Shown piece after piece: positions 9,805 to 22,100 of a stretch of 57,960 bases of DNA. The notes beneath the pieces are model-generated. The model worked only from the letters and a program-made list of their open reading frames with translations, made no database searches and was not told where the DNA came from. Source of the stretch: Microbotryum silenes-acaulis (Eukaryota; Basidiomycota; Microbotryomycetes; Microbotryales; Microbotryaceae); NCBI GenBank assembly GCA_003665825.1, contig QPFY01000029.1:1-57960 (forward strand). The letters run 5' to 3'. The translations under genes were made by a program, and so were the position numbers. How positions within the stretch are numbered: the first letter of the stretch is position 1; every line of letters starts with the position of its first letter.

Positions 9805-11799
9805 ATGTCCGACCAGGCACCGCCTGATCCGGGCCGCGGCCCTCCGGAGCCGGCAGCGACGGGACAACCACGTGGTGACGCGGGGGCGGAAGCCGATGCC
9901 GCCGAGGGACCAGCGAACCCCGGCCTAGCGCTGTACCAGGAAAAGCGTGATGAAGAAAAGAAGAGGAAAGAGGATGTCGCGAGAATTCTGAAGATGATCA
10001 GTGTCGAAGATGGCACACGCCAGGGCACCCGCATCCTTGTGCTCAAAGACGCACTCGGCTTCGGCAAGGACCGGGCCACCTCCCTGCGCTTCAGCGCACT
10101 CAATGCAACGAAACCAATTACCGACACGTCTGGTGCCGTTCTGGAAGTCACGTTCGAACACACCGGCGTGGCCACCGAACGCGAGAAGTCCGAGTTGTAC
10201 TCGAAGGTGCTCCGTACCCTGTCACCCGACACGTCGTTGTGTTTTAACCTGCCCGCAGGAGTTGTCCTCCCGCCCGAGCTCCAGAAATACGCTCCAATCA
10301 TCCATGGAGTTGCACCGGAATCGATCATCCAAAGCGGTAACACCCGGTTCAAGTTCGTGGTGCGCTGCGCTAGCGCAGCGGCGCTCGACCAAGTCCACGA
10401 CGCGGCGACCAAGATCGAGTGGAAACGCTCCTTTGCCCAAGTCCGCAAGCGCTTGGCGTTCGTCAAAAACGTCGTCGAACTGCGTTTCATTATCAGTCCT
10501 GAGGCCGAATACACGAACGACGACCTCTGGAACAAACTGCAAGGCGTCGTCGCCAAGCTTACCGGGGACGGCCACAAGTGCGACTTGCTCCAACTCCAGC
10601 AGCCTCTAACGGTCGTTCAAGGCTCGTACCTCGTCGCTCGAGGAAACTACGCGGCCATCGTCCAGTTCGACGACGACGACCTGTTCAAGAACAACGGTGC
10701 TCAACTTCGGCAGGTTCTACCGACGAGGATCGACCTTCGGGGACGACTCGCAACACTCACGCCCCTTCGCTACGACTACGAGGCCGAAGCCTCGTGCCGC
10801 CGATGCGGCTTTGTAGGCCACTCCGACAACTGCGTTCAAAAGCCGGTCCAGCGTCAGCAGGCCTCCCAGAAAAACAACAACAACCAAAGGCCCCAGGCCG
10901 AGCCCCAAAGCAACATCGAGCAAACCTCGACCCCCCAAAAACAACGCAGAGGTGATGTAGCCTCTCCCTCTCCCCCAATGTCTCCTGTCGCGTCCAAGCG
11001 TTCAAAGAAGAACGCATCTCCCACAAGGGACACTAACAACTCACCACGAGTCTACCCTACTCGTTCACAAAGCTCTACACCCATAGCATCCGCCCCTCGC
11101 GGTTTCATCGTCGCCGCAAACCCATTCGCAAGTCTGGCCGGCGACGTAGCCGAGGAGGCGCAGGAGGAGCCCGCTCAGGCCCTCGAGGACGACGAGGACG
11201 CGATGAGCGTAGTCGAGGCACAGCTGGAACAACAGCAGGAGGTGCCGCCGCTGGAGCCTTCGGATCTGTCGGATCTGCAGGACCGCGGAGCGGAGGGGAA
11301 CCAGGGGGAACACACGGAGACGAGTGACGCGGAAGAAGGGGAATCGCAGTCGGCCGAGACGGGGTCTGTGCCTGAGATTGTTTCGACGACTCCTGAGCAT
11401 ACCCCTGAGCTGACGCGGTCCCGATCGGCCAGTCACCATCAGCTTGATATGGACGGCCTTCCCGACGACTGGATGAATCGTGTGTCGGATCGCGAGCGCA
11501 AACAGGATGCTGGTCTATACGATGAGATCACCGAGTTGGACCGCACCCCGTCTGTGACCGGTTGGATGCCTTCGCCGTCTCCAGGTCCAGTGTTTGATCC
11601 CGAGCCCGAGCCCAAGCAGGAGGTGGACGAAGGAAGTTCCCAGGGTCTTCGCCGGTCCGAGCGTATCCAGCGTCTCACCAGCGTCGCGCGCACATCGGAC
11701 TGGAACGAATCGACTGCTGCGGACCCGCTCCCCTCACCCACATTCGGACCTATGTTGTCCATCAAGGGAGCTGCTGCTGCAACGAAGGCGCGATCGTAA
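9805..11799 (+). CDS. LINE-2 ORF1: Gag-like RNA-binding protein, 664 aa
   Basis: I place the start at 9805 (MSDQAPPDPG). The frame is open further upstream, but only into the LINE-1 tail. The conserved core includes SLRFSALNATKPI, NVVELRFIISP and a knuckle CRRCGFVGHSDNC (C-x2-C-x4-H-x3-C) near residue 333. The C-terminal 300 residues are acidic, Ser/Pro-rich and probably disordered, ending with a basic RRSERIQR patch. The TAA at 11797-11799 overlaps the ATG of ORF2 (11799-11801). It is the intact counterpart of the frameshifted LINE-1 ORF1. Confidence 0.88.
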   Translation: MSDQAPPDPGRGPPEPAATGQPRGDAGAEADAAEGPANPGLALYQEKRDEEKKRKEDVARILKMISVEDGTRQGTRILVLKDALGFGKDRATSLRFSALNATKPITDTSGAVLEVTFEHTGVATEREKSELYSKVLRTLSPDTSLCFNLPAGVVLPPELQKYAPIIHGVAPESIIQSGNTRFKFVVRCASAAALDQVHDAATKIEWKRSFAQVRKRLAFVKNVVELRFIISPEAEYTNDDLWNKLQGVVAKLTGDGHKCDLLQLQQPLTVVQGSYLVARGNYAAIVQFDDDDLFKNNGAQLRQVLPTRIDLRGRLATLTPLRYDYEAEASCRRCGFVGHSDNCVQKPVQRQQASQKNNNNQRPQAEPQSNIEQTSTPQKQRRGDVASPSPPMSPVASKRSKKNASPTRDTNNSPRVYPTRSQSSTPIASAPRGFIVAANPFASLAGDVAEEAQEEPAQALEDDEDAMSVVEAQLEQQQEVPPLEPSDLSDLQDRGAEGNQGEHTETSDAEEGESQSAETGSVPEIVSTTPEHTPELTRSRSASHHQLDMDGLPDDWMNRVSDRERKQDAGLYDEITELDRTPSVTGWMPSPSPGPVFDPEPEPKQEVDEGSSQGLRRSERIQRLTSVARTSDWNESTAADPLPSPTFGPMLSIKGAAAATKARS

Positions 11800-14700
11800 T
11801 GATTGACTTCATCATCATGACCTGGAACGTCAACAGGGGCTTCAATACCCCTGAACGACGTCGTCTGCTTCTTTCGTATTTCACTTCGCTCACACCTCCC
11901 CCTTCTGCTATCCTTCTCCAGGAACACAATGTTCCTAAATCACGACAATCTCACATACGCCACGAGTACGCCCAGTCCCACCAGGGCGAGGCCTACTTTT
12001 CTCAACACTGCCTCACTTTGATTCCAAGCTCTTCTCCTCTTCTCGGTGGTCATCGTCGTCGCACGCGTCAGTCTCTTGGCGGGCGCTTACTCGTGACCAC
12101 CTTCGATGTGCGGGGTTCGACGGACGTCGTCAAACTCAACAATATCTACGCTCCGGTTCAACCCGCCGAGCGCCTCCTCTTCTTCACCTCCCTTCACTTT
12201 CGGGCGACCGTCTCCTCTCACATTCGGGTCATCGCGGGCGATCTCAACGACTGCCCTATCCCCGCGGTGGATCAAGTGCGACAGGTGGACCGCCCGAACA
12301 CCCACCACTGGCCCGCGCTTATGTCTTGGCTCGACGGGGCGTACACGGATGCCATTCGGCTCATGCACCCACTGTCGCCGGCGACCACGCGCCCGCATCT
12401 CAGCAAGGACGGCCGGCTCATTTCGCGCGCGCGCATCGACTTTGTTCTGGTGCAGCGGCGACACGAGCGACGGATCGTTTCTGCTTCCACTCTGTACAAT
12501 ATCTCTCGATCCATGTCGGATCATCGACCGGTTACGGTCACATTTAGGCTGCGCGCAAGTGGTGCCGAGGTCGAAGCGGAGCTCTGCCTTCCCCAGGCGG
12601 CTCATTTTCTGACCCGCATCAACTCGTCGACCTTCAAACACGCCGAGTTTAAGGAGTTCGTCACTCCTCTCCTTGAGCAAGCACCGTCTGGGGATCCGGT
12701 CGCGGACCTTCAGCGCGTACTCTCGGAGTCTCGGGTCCAAGCTCTCGAGCTGTCTCGGCGTCTGTTTCGGGAGCGCAACACCCTCGAGATGATGCTGGTA
12801 TCTCGACTGCAGGACATTGAGTCTCGTCGGGTGATGAGCCCCTTTGACGTCATCGACTGGACGAACACCCACGACGCTCTCACCAAACTTGTGAACGAGC
12901 GAGCAAGGCAGTCCCGGATCAGGGCGCACGTGCCCGAGATTGCATCCGAGGAACGTCTCAGTCGTCCGGTTCATGCCAAACTGGCTGCTCGGTCCCGGGA
13001 TGTGAAGTTTCAGAGTATCCGGCTCGCTGATGGCGAGCTCACCACTGACATTGAGCGCGCGCTCGAGCACACCCATTCTCATTTCCAGCAGCACTACCTT
13101 GTCGAAGCGAAGGATCCGGAACAGGTCGTGACGATGCGGGATGAGCTCTTGGGACCCATCAGATCAGCAAGACCTTGTGACGACCCGCTTTCCGACGCTC
13201 GCTTCCTTCGGCGCTTCTCGAATTCGCACATCGACATTCTTGCCGAGCCCATCAGCGAGGCCGAGGTGCTCGCAGCGATTCGAACCACGCACGAAGGTCG
13301 ATCTCCGGGTCCTTCAGGGGTCCCCTATGAGATGTATCGAGCCTGCCCCTTGCTTTGGGCCCCTCTCTTGACTCGAGCCTACAACGAGCTGATTACTCGA
13401 GGCTCCCTTACTCCACAACAGAGCCAGGCGAATGTGCGCCTCTTGTTCAAACACAACAAACCTGGTGCAGTGCGGTGCGACCTCAAATTGTATCGTCCGA
13501 TCACCTTGCGGGACTGCGACTACAAGATCTTCACCAAGGTCTACGTGGCTCGTCTGAACCGGATCCTCCCCGATGTTCTTCCGGCCGGACAGCATGGGTT
13601 CGTCAAGGGGTGAAGACCAGCGGACGCGGCTTTGCATCTGAGGCTCCTGATCGACGAGATTAGGGGTCGTGGGGCAGAGTTCCCGACAGCAGCGCTCCTC
13701 TCCCTGGATCAGAGCTCGGCTTACGACATGGTCGAGCACGATTGGGTCTTTGCGGTGTTTGAGGCTCTCGGCGCGCCGGAATCTTTCCAGCGCGTCTTGC
13801 GGATGCTCTACAACGGCGAGACGTCCACAGCGCGGTACATTGTCAACGGTTTCCTTACCGAGACGGTGCGACTCCTGTGCGGTCTTGGCCAGGGCGATCC
13901 TCTCTCTTCTTCTGTCTGGGATGTGGTATTCCAACCCTTCCTTGATTCTCTCAGTCGACGCAACATTGCACTGACTATCACTCTTCCGGAGCTGGCTCCT
14001 CGTCCGCAGACTCGATGCATCACCAATTTGGCGTTCGCGGATGACGCCGTCGTCGCTGTCGCTGGACCGGAAGCTATTGCTTCGCTCGAGGCGTTAGCTC
14101 GGGATTGGCGACTCGCGACGAACGGCCGTCTAAACACCGAAAAAACCGTGGTGATGCCATTGGGCGCGACGTTGTGGGATCGCGCGGACTTGTCCAAACT
14201 GTCGTTCGTGGCACCGGACGAGTCTCTTCCCTGGATCGGTCTCCAGTTTGCGCCTGACGGCAACAACAGGCTGGGATTCCATGATCTTGAGCGAAGGGTC
14301 GATCGAGTGATTCTCTCGGTGCGCGACCGATGGATGACGCATCATACCCGGGCTTTCTATCTCAACTGCTACGGCATCTCCAAGGTGCTGCACTCTCTCT
14401 CCGCCGACGTACCGCCATCCGACGTGATCAAGGCGATCGAGCGCAAGCTTGCCGACTTTGTGAAGGGAGGACCGCGGCGCAGCGACTACAAGCAATCGGT
14501 CGTCTTCACGGCACGGGCGCGAGGTGGTCTCAGCGTCGTGAGCATCCAAGATGTGGTGGATTCAGTCTCGGTACGGATTTGGGACGTGCTGGCCGGCGGG
14601 TCAACTGCGATTTGGAGCGATCTGGCTCGGAGTTCCATCCGGCGAGCGCTTCCGACCTTTGACTTTGCTACGGATCTGTGGACGTGGAGGAACGCCGACG

Positions 14701-15832
14701 CACCCCGGGAGCTACATCCCCGCTGGCGAGCGGTGCTCTCGGTCGCTGAACGCTACCCTGCCGTCGTCGATCCTGCCAAACTTTCGGTCTCCAATTTTCT
14801 TTCTCTTTCTCCCCTCCAACCTGGTCTGCATGACTCGCGGGCGTTCTCGGAGCAGGATAAGCGTTTGGCGAAGCTTTTCAGTTTCGAACGCACCATCGCT
14901 GACATCTATGCGCGAGCCCAATACCCCGCAGCTCCAACGGTACCCTGGACCCCTGAGAAGCATCCCCAAGGCGACGGCTCGGAGCTGTCCAACCTTTGGC
15001 AATGGAAGCGCGATCAAGTCCAGGCGTGGATCCAGGTCGCAGGCGATTGCCTCATCCCGCCGCTTCCGCCTCCTGTTCCCGTCCTCGCACGTCGACCACC
15101 CGTCATTCGTGTTGTTGGAGCACCTGGAGTCCGGCCCGGCGGTCCCCTCGAGCACATCTTGCCCAGAGCGACTCCGGTCGGCATGCCTGATCAAAAACTT
15201 CCCCTCCCCTCCGGCCCCTTGTGTGCTGATCAGTGGAGAATGTTGAACTTGGACAGACCTTACACCATTGCGCGACTTCGACGCGTCATCAACCATCGAC
15301 GTTTCGACCACACACAACGCCCTGGATCACTCGCCACACCCAAAGAAAGGCGACTCTTCTGGGTGTGGTTCCACACCGGGCCCGCCACGGCCCGCGAGCG
15401 CGAGGTGCACTTCAAGCTGGCGTACCACTTCACGCCAACGCGGAAGCGCCAGTTTGTGCAGCGGCATGGCAACTCAGCCTGCTGCCTCGTGCAGGCATGC
15501 AGCCTGGCAGGGGTGGAGGATGACTTTACTCACTTTTGGCATGATTGCCCTGACTCTTGCAAGCAGCTAGGTCCGTTCTCTGCGACGCGCTGGGGGTCGT
15601 GTCGATCCTCGACCTCGACTACACGGCACTTCAGATCGAGCACGGCCTCCCTCGACTGCGCGCTCGCCTTCCGACGTCGAAAAAGCGCCCAATCCGCGCC
15701 TTCATTGCGCTGGCGCTCGACACTCTCAGCAACCGACGCTGGGATCTCCATCGCCACGCCAGAGCGATGTCGAGCATGGACAAGGAGATGGCGGGACTGA
15801 AGGAGAGGTTGGAGCTCAGATTGGCACAATGA
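11799..15832 (+). pseudogene. LINE-2 ORF2: endonuclease-reverse transcriptase with a stop codon and a frameshift
   Basis: It aligns throughout with LINE-1 ORF2: endonuclease motifs TWNVNRG, LLQEH, AGDLNDC, RIDFVLV and SDHRPV; reverse transcriptase motifs [37 protein letters not shown] and FADD. Two lesions are visible. A TGA at 13611-13613 falls inside the RT, where LINE-1 has an Arg codon in [12 protein letters not shown], and the same frame continues afterwards. Near 15560 the frame shifts: the zinc-finger region runs to about DCPDSC, and the conserved tail (VLCDALG onwards) continues in another frame to 15832. The element cannot make a full-length enzyme from this copy. Confidence 0.88.
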
Positions 15833-17231
15833 AGTAGACGGCGCTCCTCCCTACCCAGCCAAGAACCACAAACCAAAAACCAAATAAAAATCACAAGTCC
15901 CCTTTCCCTCTTTCTCAATCTCCAAAATGTCTCCCAAACACGCCAGAATACTGAACCTGTTTTCTCTCGCTCTTTTTGCCATTCCTCCTCATAGGCTTCC
16001 GTACTCCCCAGGAGCCTCGGGTTCTTTGCGCCGGCGGGCATTGTCGCCCTTGGTTCGAGCTTCTGCCACATCACGATGACACACAGCGAAAGCGGATCCC
16101 CTTGACCCTCTCCTGGACTACGCCGTGAGTTTTCCACTCCTCTCAAGGGCCGGGTCTGTCTTCTCTTTCGGTCGAGCGACTCCGTGATCTCCTGTTCAAG
16201 GCCGGCACAAACTGCCTACGTGGCTCGCCTCTCCTTGCTTTGCTGCTCGCTCGGAGTCGCGGCCGCGCGGCGGGTGACTCGGGTACCGAACCGCCATACA
16301 CATCCACACTCAAGCGAGGTCCCACACAATGACATCACCGTCGTGGGCCTCATGCTCCTTCTTTCCCCAGTATCTGCGGTGATTGGGAACCACCTGCACG
16401 TACAACGGGACTCGAGTGTGCGTTCCGAGATTGGGAGTACGCCGCAGGGAAGCGAGGCCCCTGCGGAAGGTATACCCCGCCTCTGGTCTCCAGCCGCGCG
16501 CCGGTGTTGTCAGCCACCCGCCCGCGCTGCAGACCGAGGCATGTCCAATGGACTGTCACATGCTCCGTGACTTTCCCCGGAAATCTTGGGATTGTGTGTT
16601 TTTGTGCGAAGTAGGCCTGTTTCGCAGTTGCAGTCATTGAAATGGGGGTGATCTGGGGTCGTGCGGTCGCGAGGGGGGGGCCAACTTTGGTAACTGAAAA
16701 GGGGTTTGGAATCCGCGGTGCAGATCCAGCGCAGTTGGGTACAAGGGGTAGGTGATTGCTGCAGTCGCAGGGGGTTACATCCCCCCTTTGGACCACGTGA
16801 ATCATTCGGATTGAGCGGGATGTTTGTGCCATCGGAGGCCTTGTTCGACGCGTGTCAAAGAATTAAGGGGCTTCAAGGAGTAGGGCGGTCTCAGGGGGGG
16901 TCTGAAGTCAAAAGATCGAAGAAGGTTCAACTGTACAACTATAATCGGATTCGCCTGTACAACACATGTACCACCACCAACAATTCCTCCATCGTTTCCC
17001 AATTCCTTGTGTATTATCTTCAATCTTCCTTTCATTCGTCTCTGGGAGGGAGCAACCGTGGGTGGGGGGGACTTGAACTCGGATGTATTGGGTTGGTCTG
17101 TTCTGCTAGTTACAACGCATCGAGCGGCGGTTGTGGTCATCATCGTGCATACTGGGCAGCATCTCCTTTAGTTCCGTAGGGGGTTTTCTCGTCTTGCAAA
17201 TTAGCGATGAGTTTCATACAAAAAAAAAAAA
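15833..17231 (+). other. LINE-2 3' UTR and poly(A) tail
   Basis: About 1.4 kb without a convincing reading frame, roughly 760 bp longer than in LINE-1. Only the last 200 bp are clearly shared with LINE-1, including the GCAACCG (17052-17058)/CGGTTGT (17128-17134) stem and the TTCCGTAGG block before the tail. I see nothing I can name in the first 1.1 kb. Confidence 0.6.
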
Positions 17232-17236
17232 GCCGA

Positions 17237-17261
17237 TACACACACACACACACACACACAA
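17237..17261. repeat. (CA)n microsatellite
   Basis: About twelve CA dinucleotides lie six bases after the LINE-2 poly(A) and just before the 5' leader of the third LINE ORF1. Confidence 0.9.
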
Positions 17262-18512
17262 AAGTGAGTTTTTGCGGTGTAGCGTGTGTAGTTGACCTCG
17301 TACCCCCTTAAGTGTTACAGGTCAACACGAACAAACGATGCCGGATCCGCCCGGCGCCCATGCGGCCCCGCTCAATGACCCGTTGGGTGCTAACCGCGCG
17401 AGTGACGAAAGATCACTCAACACGCAAACGCGTGAACCGGTCACTGGAGGAACCGCAAATCCTCCAGCGTGGTCCACTGAGGCGACTCAGGCTCGACTGG
17501 ACTGTGAAAAGGCGATGCAGAAGACCTTTAGAGCACTCGGTATCGTTCCCTCCGGCAAGTCGACCCGCCGACTGATGGTCCTGATGCACGACGCCTCGAC
17601 CCCGCCTTCGCAGGCGCCAGTGCTCGCACGGGCCGCCCAAAGAGCGGTGCGAAACGACGCAGCCCCGGCCTCCAATGTGATCCGAGTCATTATGGATGGT
17701 CCTGGATCACCCAGAGGTCCTGTACAGATCGCGCTGCGCAAGCACTTTGGATTGGCCGAGACGCCGTTCATGTTCGCGCGGCCCGAGGGCGTCGTGCTCG
17801 ACCCCGAGGTTGAGAAGCTTTTCTCGAAATGTGTGAAGCTGAACCCGATTGTGACGAAAGCCACGAAGAGGTTCCCGATCGCTCGTCACACGTACAAGCT
17901 TGTTTTCGAATCCGACCAAGCCTGTCTCGAAGCCGCTGCAGCGGGCCCATTCCCTTACCACGGCAAGGAGATGGTTACCGAGCTCCCCAGCGCCTCTCCC
18001 CTTAACCACGTCGTTCAGGTGCGATTCACCTTGCCCTCCTCCTCCAGCGCGATCCCCGCTTCCGTGCTCCGAAAATCTCTCGATGATGCTCTCACCCTTT
18101 CGTTCGGCCGCGCAGGTCGTACGCAAGGTTATACCCTGATGCAATTACAGCGGGGCCTCGCGGTCGATCCGAATGGAGATCCGATGGCCATGACCGAAGA
18201 CGGGTTCCACTGCGCGTACCTTCGCTTACATGCTGATCTTTTCCAAGGCTCTACCGAGACGCAGAAGGCTGCGCTCAACGCCGCCTTGCCACAAGAGATC
18301 GAGATCCTGGGCGCCAAGTACGGCTTGCGACACGAATTCGAGACGCACTACTGCGCGGTGTGCGATCGCGCCGGACATCAGTGGGGCGCTTGCAGGAAGC
18401 CGGTTTCGACTCCGGCCACTGCCGCCCCTGTTCCGGGGGCCTCGACTTCGACTTCGACTACCGGCTTCCGAGTCGCTGGAAAGAATGGGAAGCACGGTGG
18501 GCCTGCCGCATT

Positions 18513-18517
18513 GAACT
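18513..18517. repeat. Target-site duplication of Gypsy-1, left copy (gaact)
   Basis: The same five bases occur at 25962-25966 directly after the right LTR. This fixes the element ends at 18518 and 25961. Confidence 0.9.
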
Positions 18518-19089
18518 TGACAGGCGACGTCGGCGGGGATGACGTCGTCTACACGACGAAGGACGTGGGGGTCGAGGAGTATCGGCTGTGGTGGCGGCAG
18601 TCGACGAGGGAGCGATCGAAGAGGGGTGTTGACAGAAAAGCTCGCGGAAGTCAAGTATAACGGACTTTATTCCAACGATCGGCAAGGAGAGGGGGGGGAG
18701 CCAATAAGATGATGAGCGGACCAGGCTCCGGGGGAAGGTGTCGAAACCGAAGGGAGGGACTACCCAGGCGCCGAGGGAACTCAGCCAAATCAAACTACTC
18801 CAAGAGGTCGCCTCAGGGGTAAAAAGGATTGCTCGCGGGAGCACCGGTAAAAACCCTGAGGCCGTGCCTCAGCTAGCAAAAAAGATAAAACAAATCGAAA
18901 GAAGATTGCGCTCGCAGCGCATCGAACCTGCAACCAGCGGGTGCGCGCCCACGCGCCAAACGGCTACACCACGACGCCCGCGCTGCTTGAAACGAATCCG
19001 CCATTGGGTCAAGTCATCGCTACCTGCACACAACCTCGGGGAAGACTTCCTTTGAGTACTGCTGTCAGTGTACCGCTGTCATCCTGACA
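18518..19089 (-). repeat. Gypsy-1 3' LTR (572 bp)
   Basis: It matches 25390-25961 base for base apart from a handful of differences (for example ACGA/ATGA after CTACAC, GCGCTGC/GCGATGC, and GGGGAAGAC/GGGGAGGAC). In minus orientation it starts TGTCAGG and ends CCTGTCA. Confidence 0.92.
18878..18971 (-). promoter_or_regulatory. Pol III-like unit in the Gypsy-1 3' LTR (A box, B box, T-run)
   Basis: On the minus strand: an A-box-like TGGTGTAGCCGTTTGGC (18971-18955), then a B box GGTTCGATGC (18928-18919), then T runs of four and six (18890-18887, 18883-18878). Spacing matches a tRNA-type internal promoter, with a GC-rich hairpin in the anticodon position. A canonical cloverleaf cannot be drawn, so this is a tRNA-related segment and not a tRNA gene call. 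Confidence 0.4.
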
Positions 19090-19105
19090 CTGTCCCCCCC
19101 AAAAG
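19090..19105 (-). other. Gypsy-1 polypurine tract
   Basis: On the minus strand TTTTGGGGGGGACAG abuts the 3' LTR. It is the expected primer site for plus-strand DNA synthesis. Confidence 0.75.
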
Positions 19106-19110
19106 GAAGT

Positions 19111-22100
19111 CTACCGTGCGGCGAGGCGGCGGTTCGAACGATCGAGGCGCGCAAAGTAGGCGTCGAGGACGGACGGATGGTCCAGGCGAAGGGACTGCTC
19201 TGACATCCAAGTATCGTCGGTGTCGTTACGGCCTACCCATCGAACCAAGAACGAACGAGCGCCCCGAGCGTTCCGCTGATCGCGAACAATCCGTTCCGGA
19301 ATCGCAGAGTTGTCGGCCGCGTCGGCTACATCTTCGACAAAAAGAACTGCGGGGTCACGCCCAGGGAACCTTTCAGCATCATTCTCAATGTAAGGCCGAA
19401 GGAGTCGAGCATGGAAGCGATTGTGCACTCGCGACATCGCTGGAGGGAGCTCGAGGTCGTAGCTGGATGTTGCCGGACTTGCCGCTCGAATACGGAAAGG
19501 GCCGATGTAGCGCGGTAACAACTTCGACTTCATCCCTTCAGGAACTGCCAGATTCTTTGTCGAAAGGTAGACGTAACTGCCGGTCCGAAAGGCGGGGTCA
19601 TCCGGGCGTCGATGCTTGTTGGCCTGATAGGACTTGTCGAGGCGTGCTCCAATGATCGCATCCGTGACATCGAGGTTCCGTAACTGTCGAGTCCGAGCAA
19701 ACGCTTCCGCCCGAGGGACAGCCGAGACAGACCAGGAATCGGTGGGCCAACGTCGAGGAAGGTAGCCGTAAGTCGCCTCGAAAGCCGACAAAGACGTGGA
19801 CACAGCAACAGAAGAGTTAAGAGCGAACTCAGCTTCAACTAGACGAGATGCCCAAGCCTCGTGGTTTGACGACACCATGATGCGCAGGGTTTGGGTGACC
19901 ATCTTGATTCGGTTCTCGCTCGATCCATCGGTCTCTGGGTGCGCTGCTGTTGACATGCGCAAGACGGTGCCGATCTTTGCCTGCAATGCCCGCCAAAACT
20001 GCGAGGTGAACTTGGGATCGCGGTCGGAAACGATGGCGGAAGGCGCCCCATGCAGTCGAAAGATAGTGGCGTAGTACTTGTCGGCAACGAGCTCAGAGTC
20101 GGCATCGGCTGGGAGGGGAATCAGGTGAACCATCTTTCCCCAAGTGTCAGTGACCACCATGATTTGAGCGACCATCATCCCTTCGAACTCGACCGGAGGC
20201 AGTCCTGTCATGAAATCGATCGCCACTTGTTCCCAAGGACCGGAGGGGATCGGCATTGGGTGCAGTCGGCCATAGGGAACTTGGGTGGACGCCTTGCCTC
20301 GGGCACAGTCTTCGCAGGAACGGCAGAACTCAGCGCAATCGGCAGACATGGACGACCACCAATACAACGGACGTATGGCGGCCAAGGTGATGCGATGTCC
20401 CGCGTGCCCGACGCTCCGATGTATCTCCGAAAGCACGAGCTCGCGCAGCGACGGGACCTTGTCGGAATCGACGACGCCGGTAGCGAGACCACGAGGCACA
20501 AACAGGGAAAGAGACTCATCTGGATGTACGCGCAAGATCCTCCCTTCCTCAGTCACCCGAAACATCGGCCATGACAGCGGATCGTCAATAATGACTTGTG
20601 CTTGCGAATCATGGGCGTATGTTCGAATGACGGTGTCGAGGAAGGGTTGGGACAGTGGATCCGGCGGCCTATGGAGTACAGGTGCGTCGTTGACTGCATC
20701 GGCAGCGACTCCCAACAAATCGAGTTCATCAGCGTCGGCATCAACCGGAATGGGCGGGTCGTTGGCCGGGGCCGCAGCGATAGCGTGAACTCGATTGACG
20801 GCGATGGGAGGAGGAAGGGGGCCGGTAGACAAGTCGACGGCGTCCATTATGTTCTCGGCGAGGCGATGGGAACCGGGAGAGCCTGCATTGTAACCGTGTC
20901 CCCAGGGCCCGAAGGCACAATCAACAGGGGGCAACCGATCGTGCGAAGGTGAGGTGTAAGGACGTTCCTCGAGGAGGCTCTCACCGGGCGTAGTGAACTC
21001 GTGGCATTCTTCCTTCAAGAACAAATTCCCCAAATCCCGTCCATTCACCTCCTTGTCTTGCGATTCCTCCTTGAGCGCGTAGTATCCGGGAGAGCCTGCC
21101 TCGCAATCGTCGCGTTGGTGCCCGAGGGCAAAATCAACAGGAGGCAACCGATCGGGAGATGGAGAGGTGTAAGGACGTTCCTCGGGGAGGCTCTCACCGG
21201 GCGTAGTGAATCCGTGGCGTTCTCCATCAAAGAACATGTCCTCCAACTCATTCTCCTTGACCTGATCCTTGTACGATCCCTCCTTGACCTCCCACAAGCG
21301 CGACAATGAATCAGCAAGGGAGTTGTTCCTGCCGGCGATGAACTCAAACTCGAAGTCGAAACGGCTGAGTTCGAGACACATGCGGATGTGCCGAGGCGTT
21401 TGGCGTAACTTCTGCGTTTTGATCGTGCGAAGGGCTTGATGGTCGGTGACGATGACGAAGGGGTAGCCGATCAAGTGCTGCTCGAACGCCCGACACGCCG
21501 AAACGACGGCTAGGAACTCCTTATCAGTTACGTGATAGTTGAGCTGAGCACCGTTGAACTTAGCGGAAAAGAATCGAGTAGGGACGGCCTGCGAACGAGT
21601 GGGCCCCGAGGCTAGACAAGCACCAATGCCAACACGACTGGCATCGGTGAACAGGTAGATCTTGTGCTCGCCGGAGGTGACCTTAACGCCGTCGATCGGT
21701 CGCAGCGTTGCTGGCACGAGGGACTTGACGGTGTTGAAGGCCTGCTGTTCGCGGTCGTTCCAACGCCACGACGTCGATTGCGCCAACAACGCGGTGATCG
21801 GCTCCAAAATCGTCGAGAGGTGTGATAGGTGATCTCGCATCCAATTGACGGTGCCGAGGAAACGCTGGATGTCGCACTTGTTGCACGGAATCGGCCACTG
21901 TCGGATACGCTCCCACTTGGCGGGGTCGACCTTGATGCCGTTGTCGGAGATGATGGCACCCAACGAATCCAACGACTTTGAGAACCACTCGGATTTCTTG
22001 GATCCTAAGTAGAACCGGTAGTGTCTCAAGGTCATCAGCAGGATCTCGATGTGTCTCAAGTGCGCGCGACGGGTATCGGAATGGACGTGAACATCGTCGA

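Larger units (their letters stand above)
9714..17231 (+). mobile_element. LINE-2: second full-length LINE, head to tail with LINE-1
   Basis: It begins directly after the LINE-1 poly(A) with CATCTTT repeats, has ORF1 (9805-11799), a broken ORF2 (11799-15832), a 3' UTR of about 1.4 kb, and an 11-12 base poly(A) at 17220-17231. The proteins are clearly homologous to LINE-1, but the nucleotide sequence is well diverged, so this is a different subfamily and not a recent duplicate. Confidence 0.85.

Noticed and set aside
17040..17140. tRNA-like segment on the complement of the LINE-2 3' UTR
   Set aside because: A six-pair acceptor-like stem and a TTCAAGT motif can be drawn, but T and D stems do not pair, so only the simple hairpin is reported.
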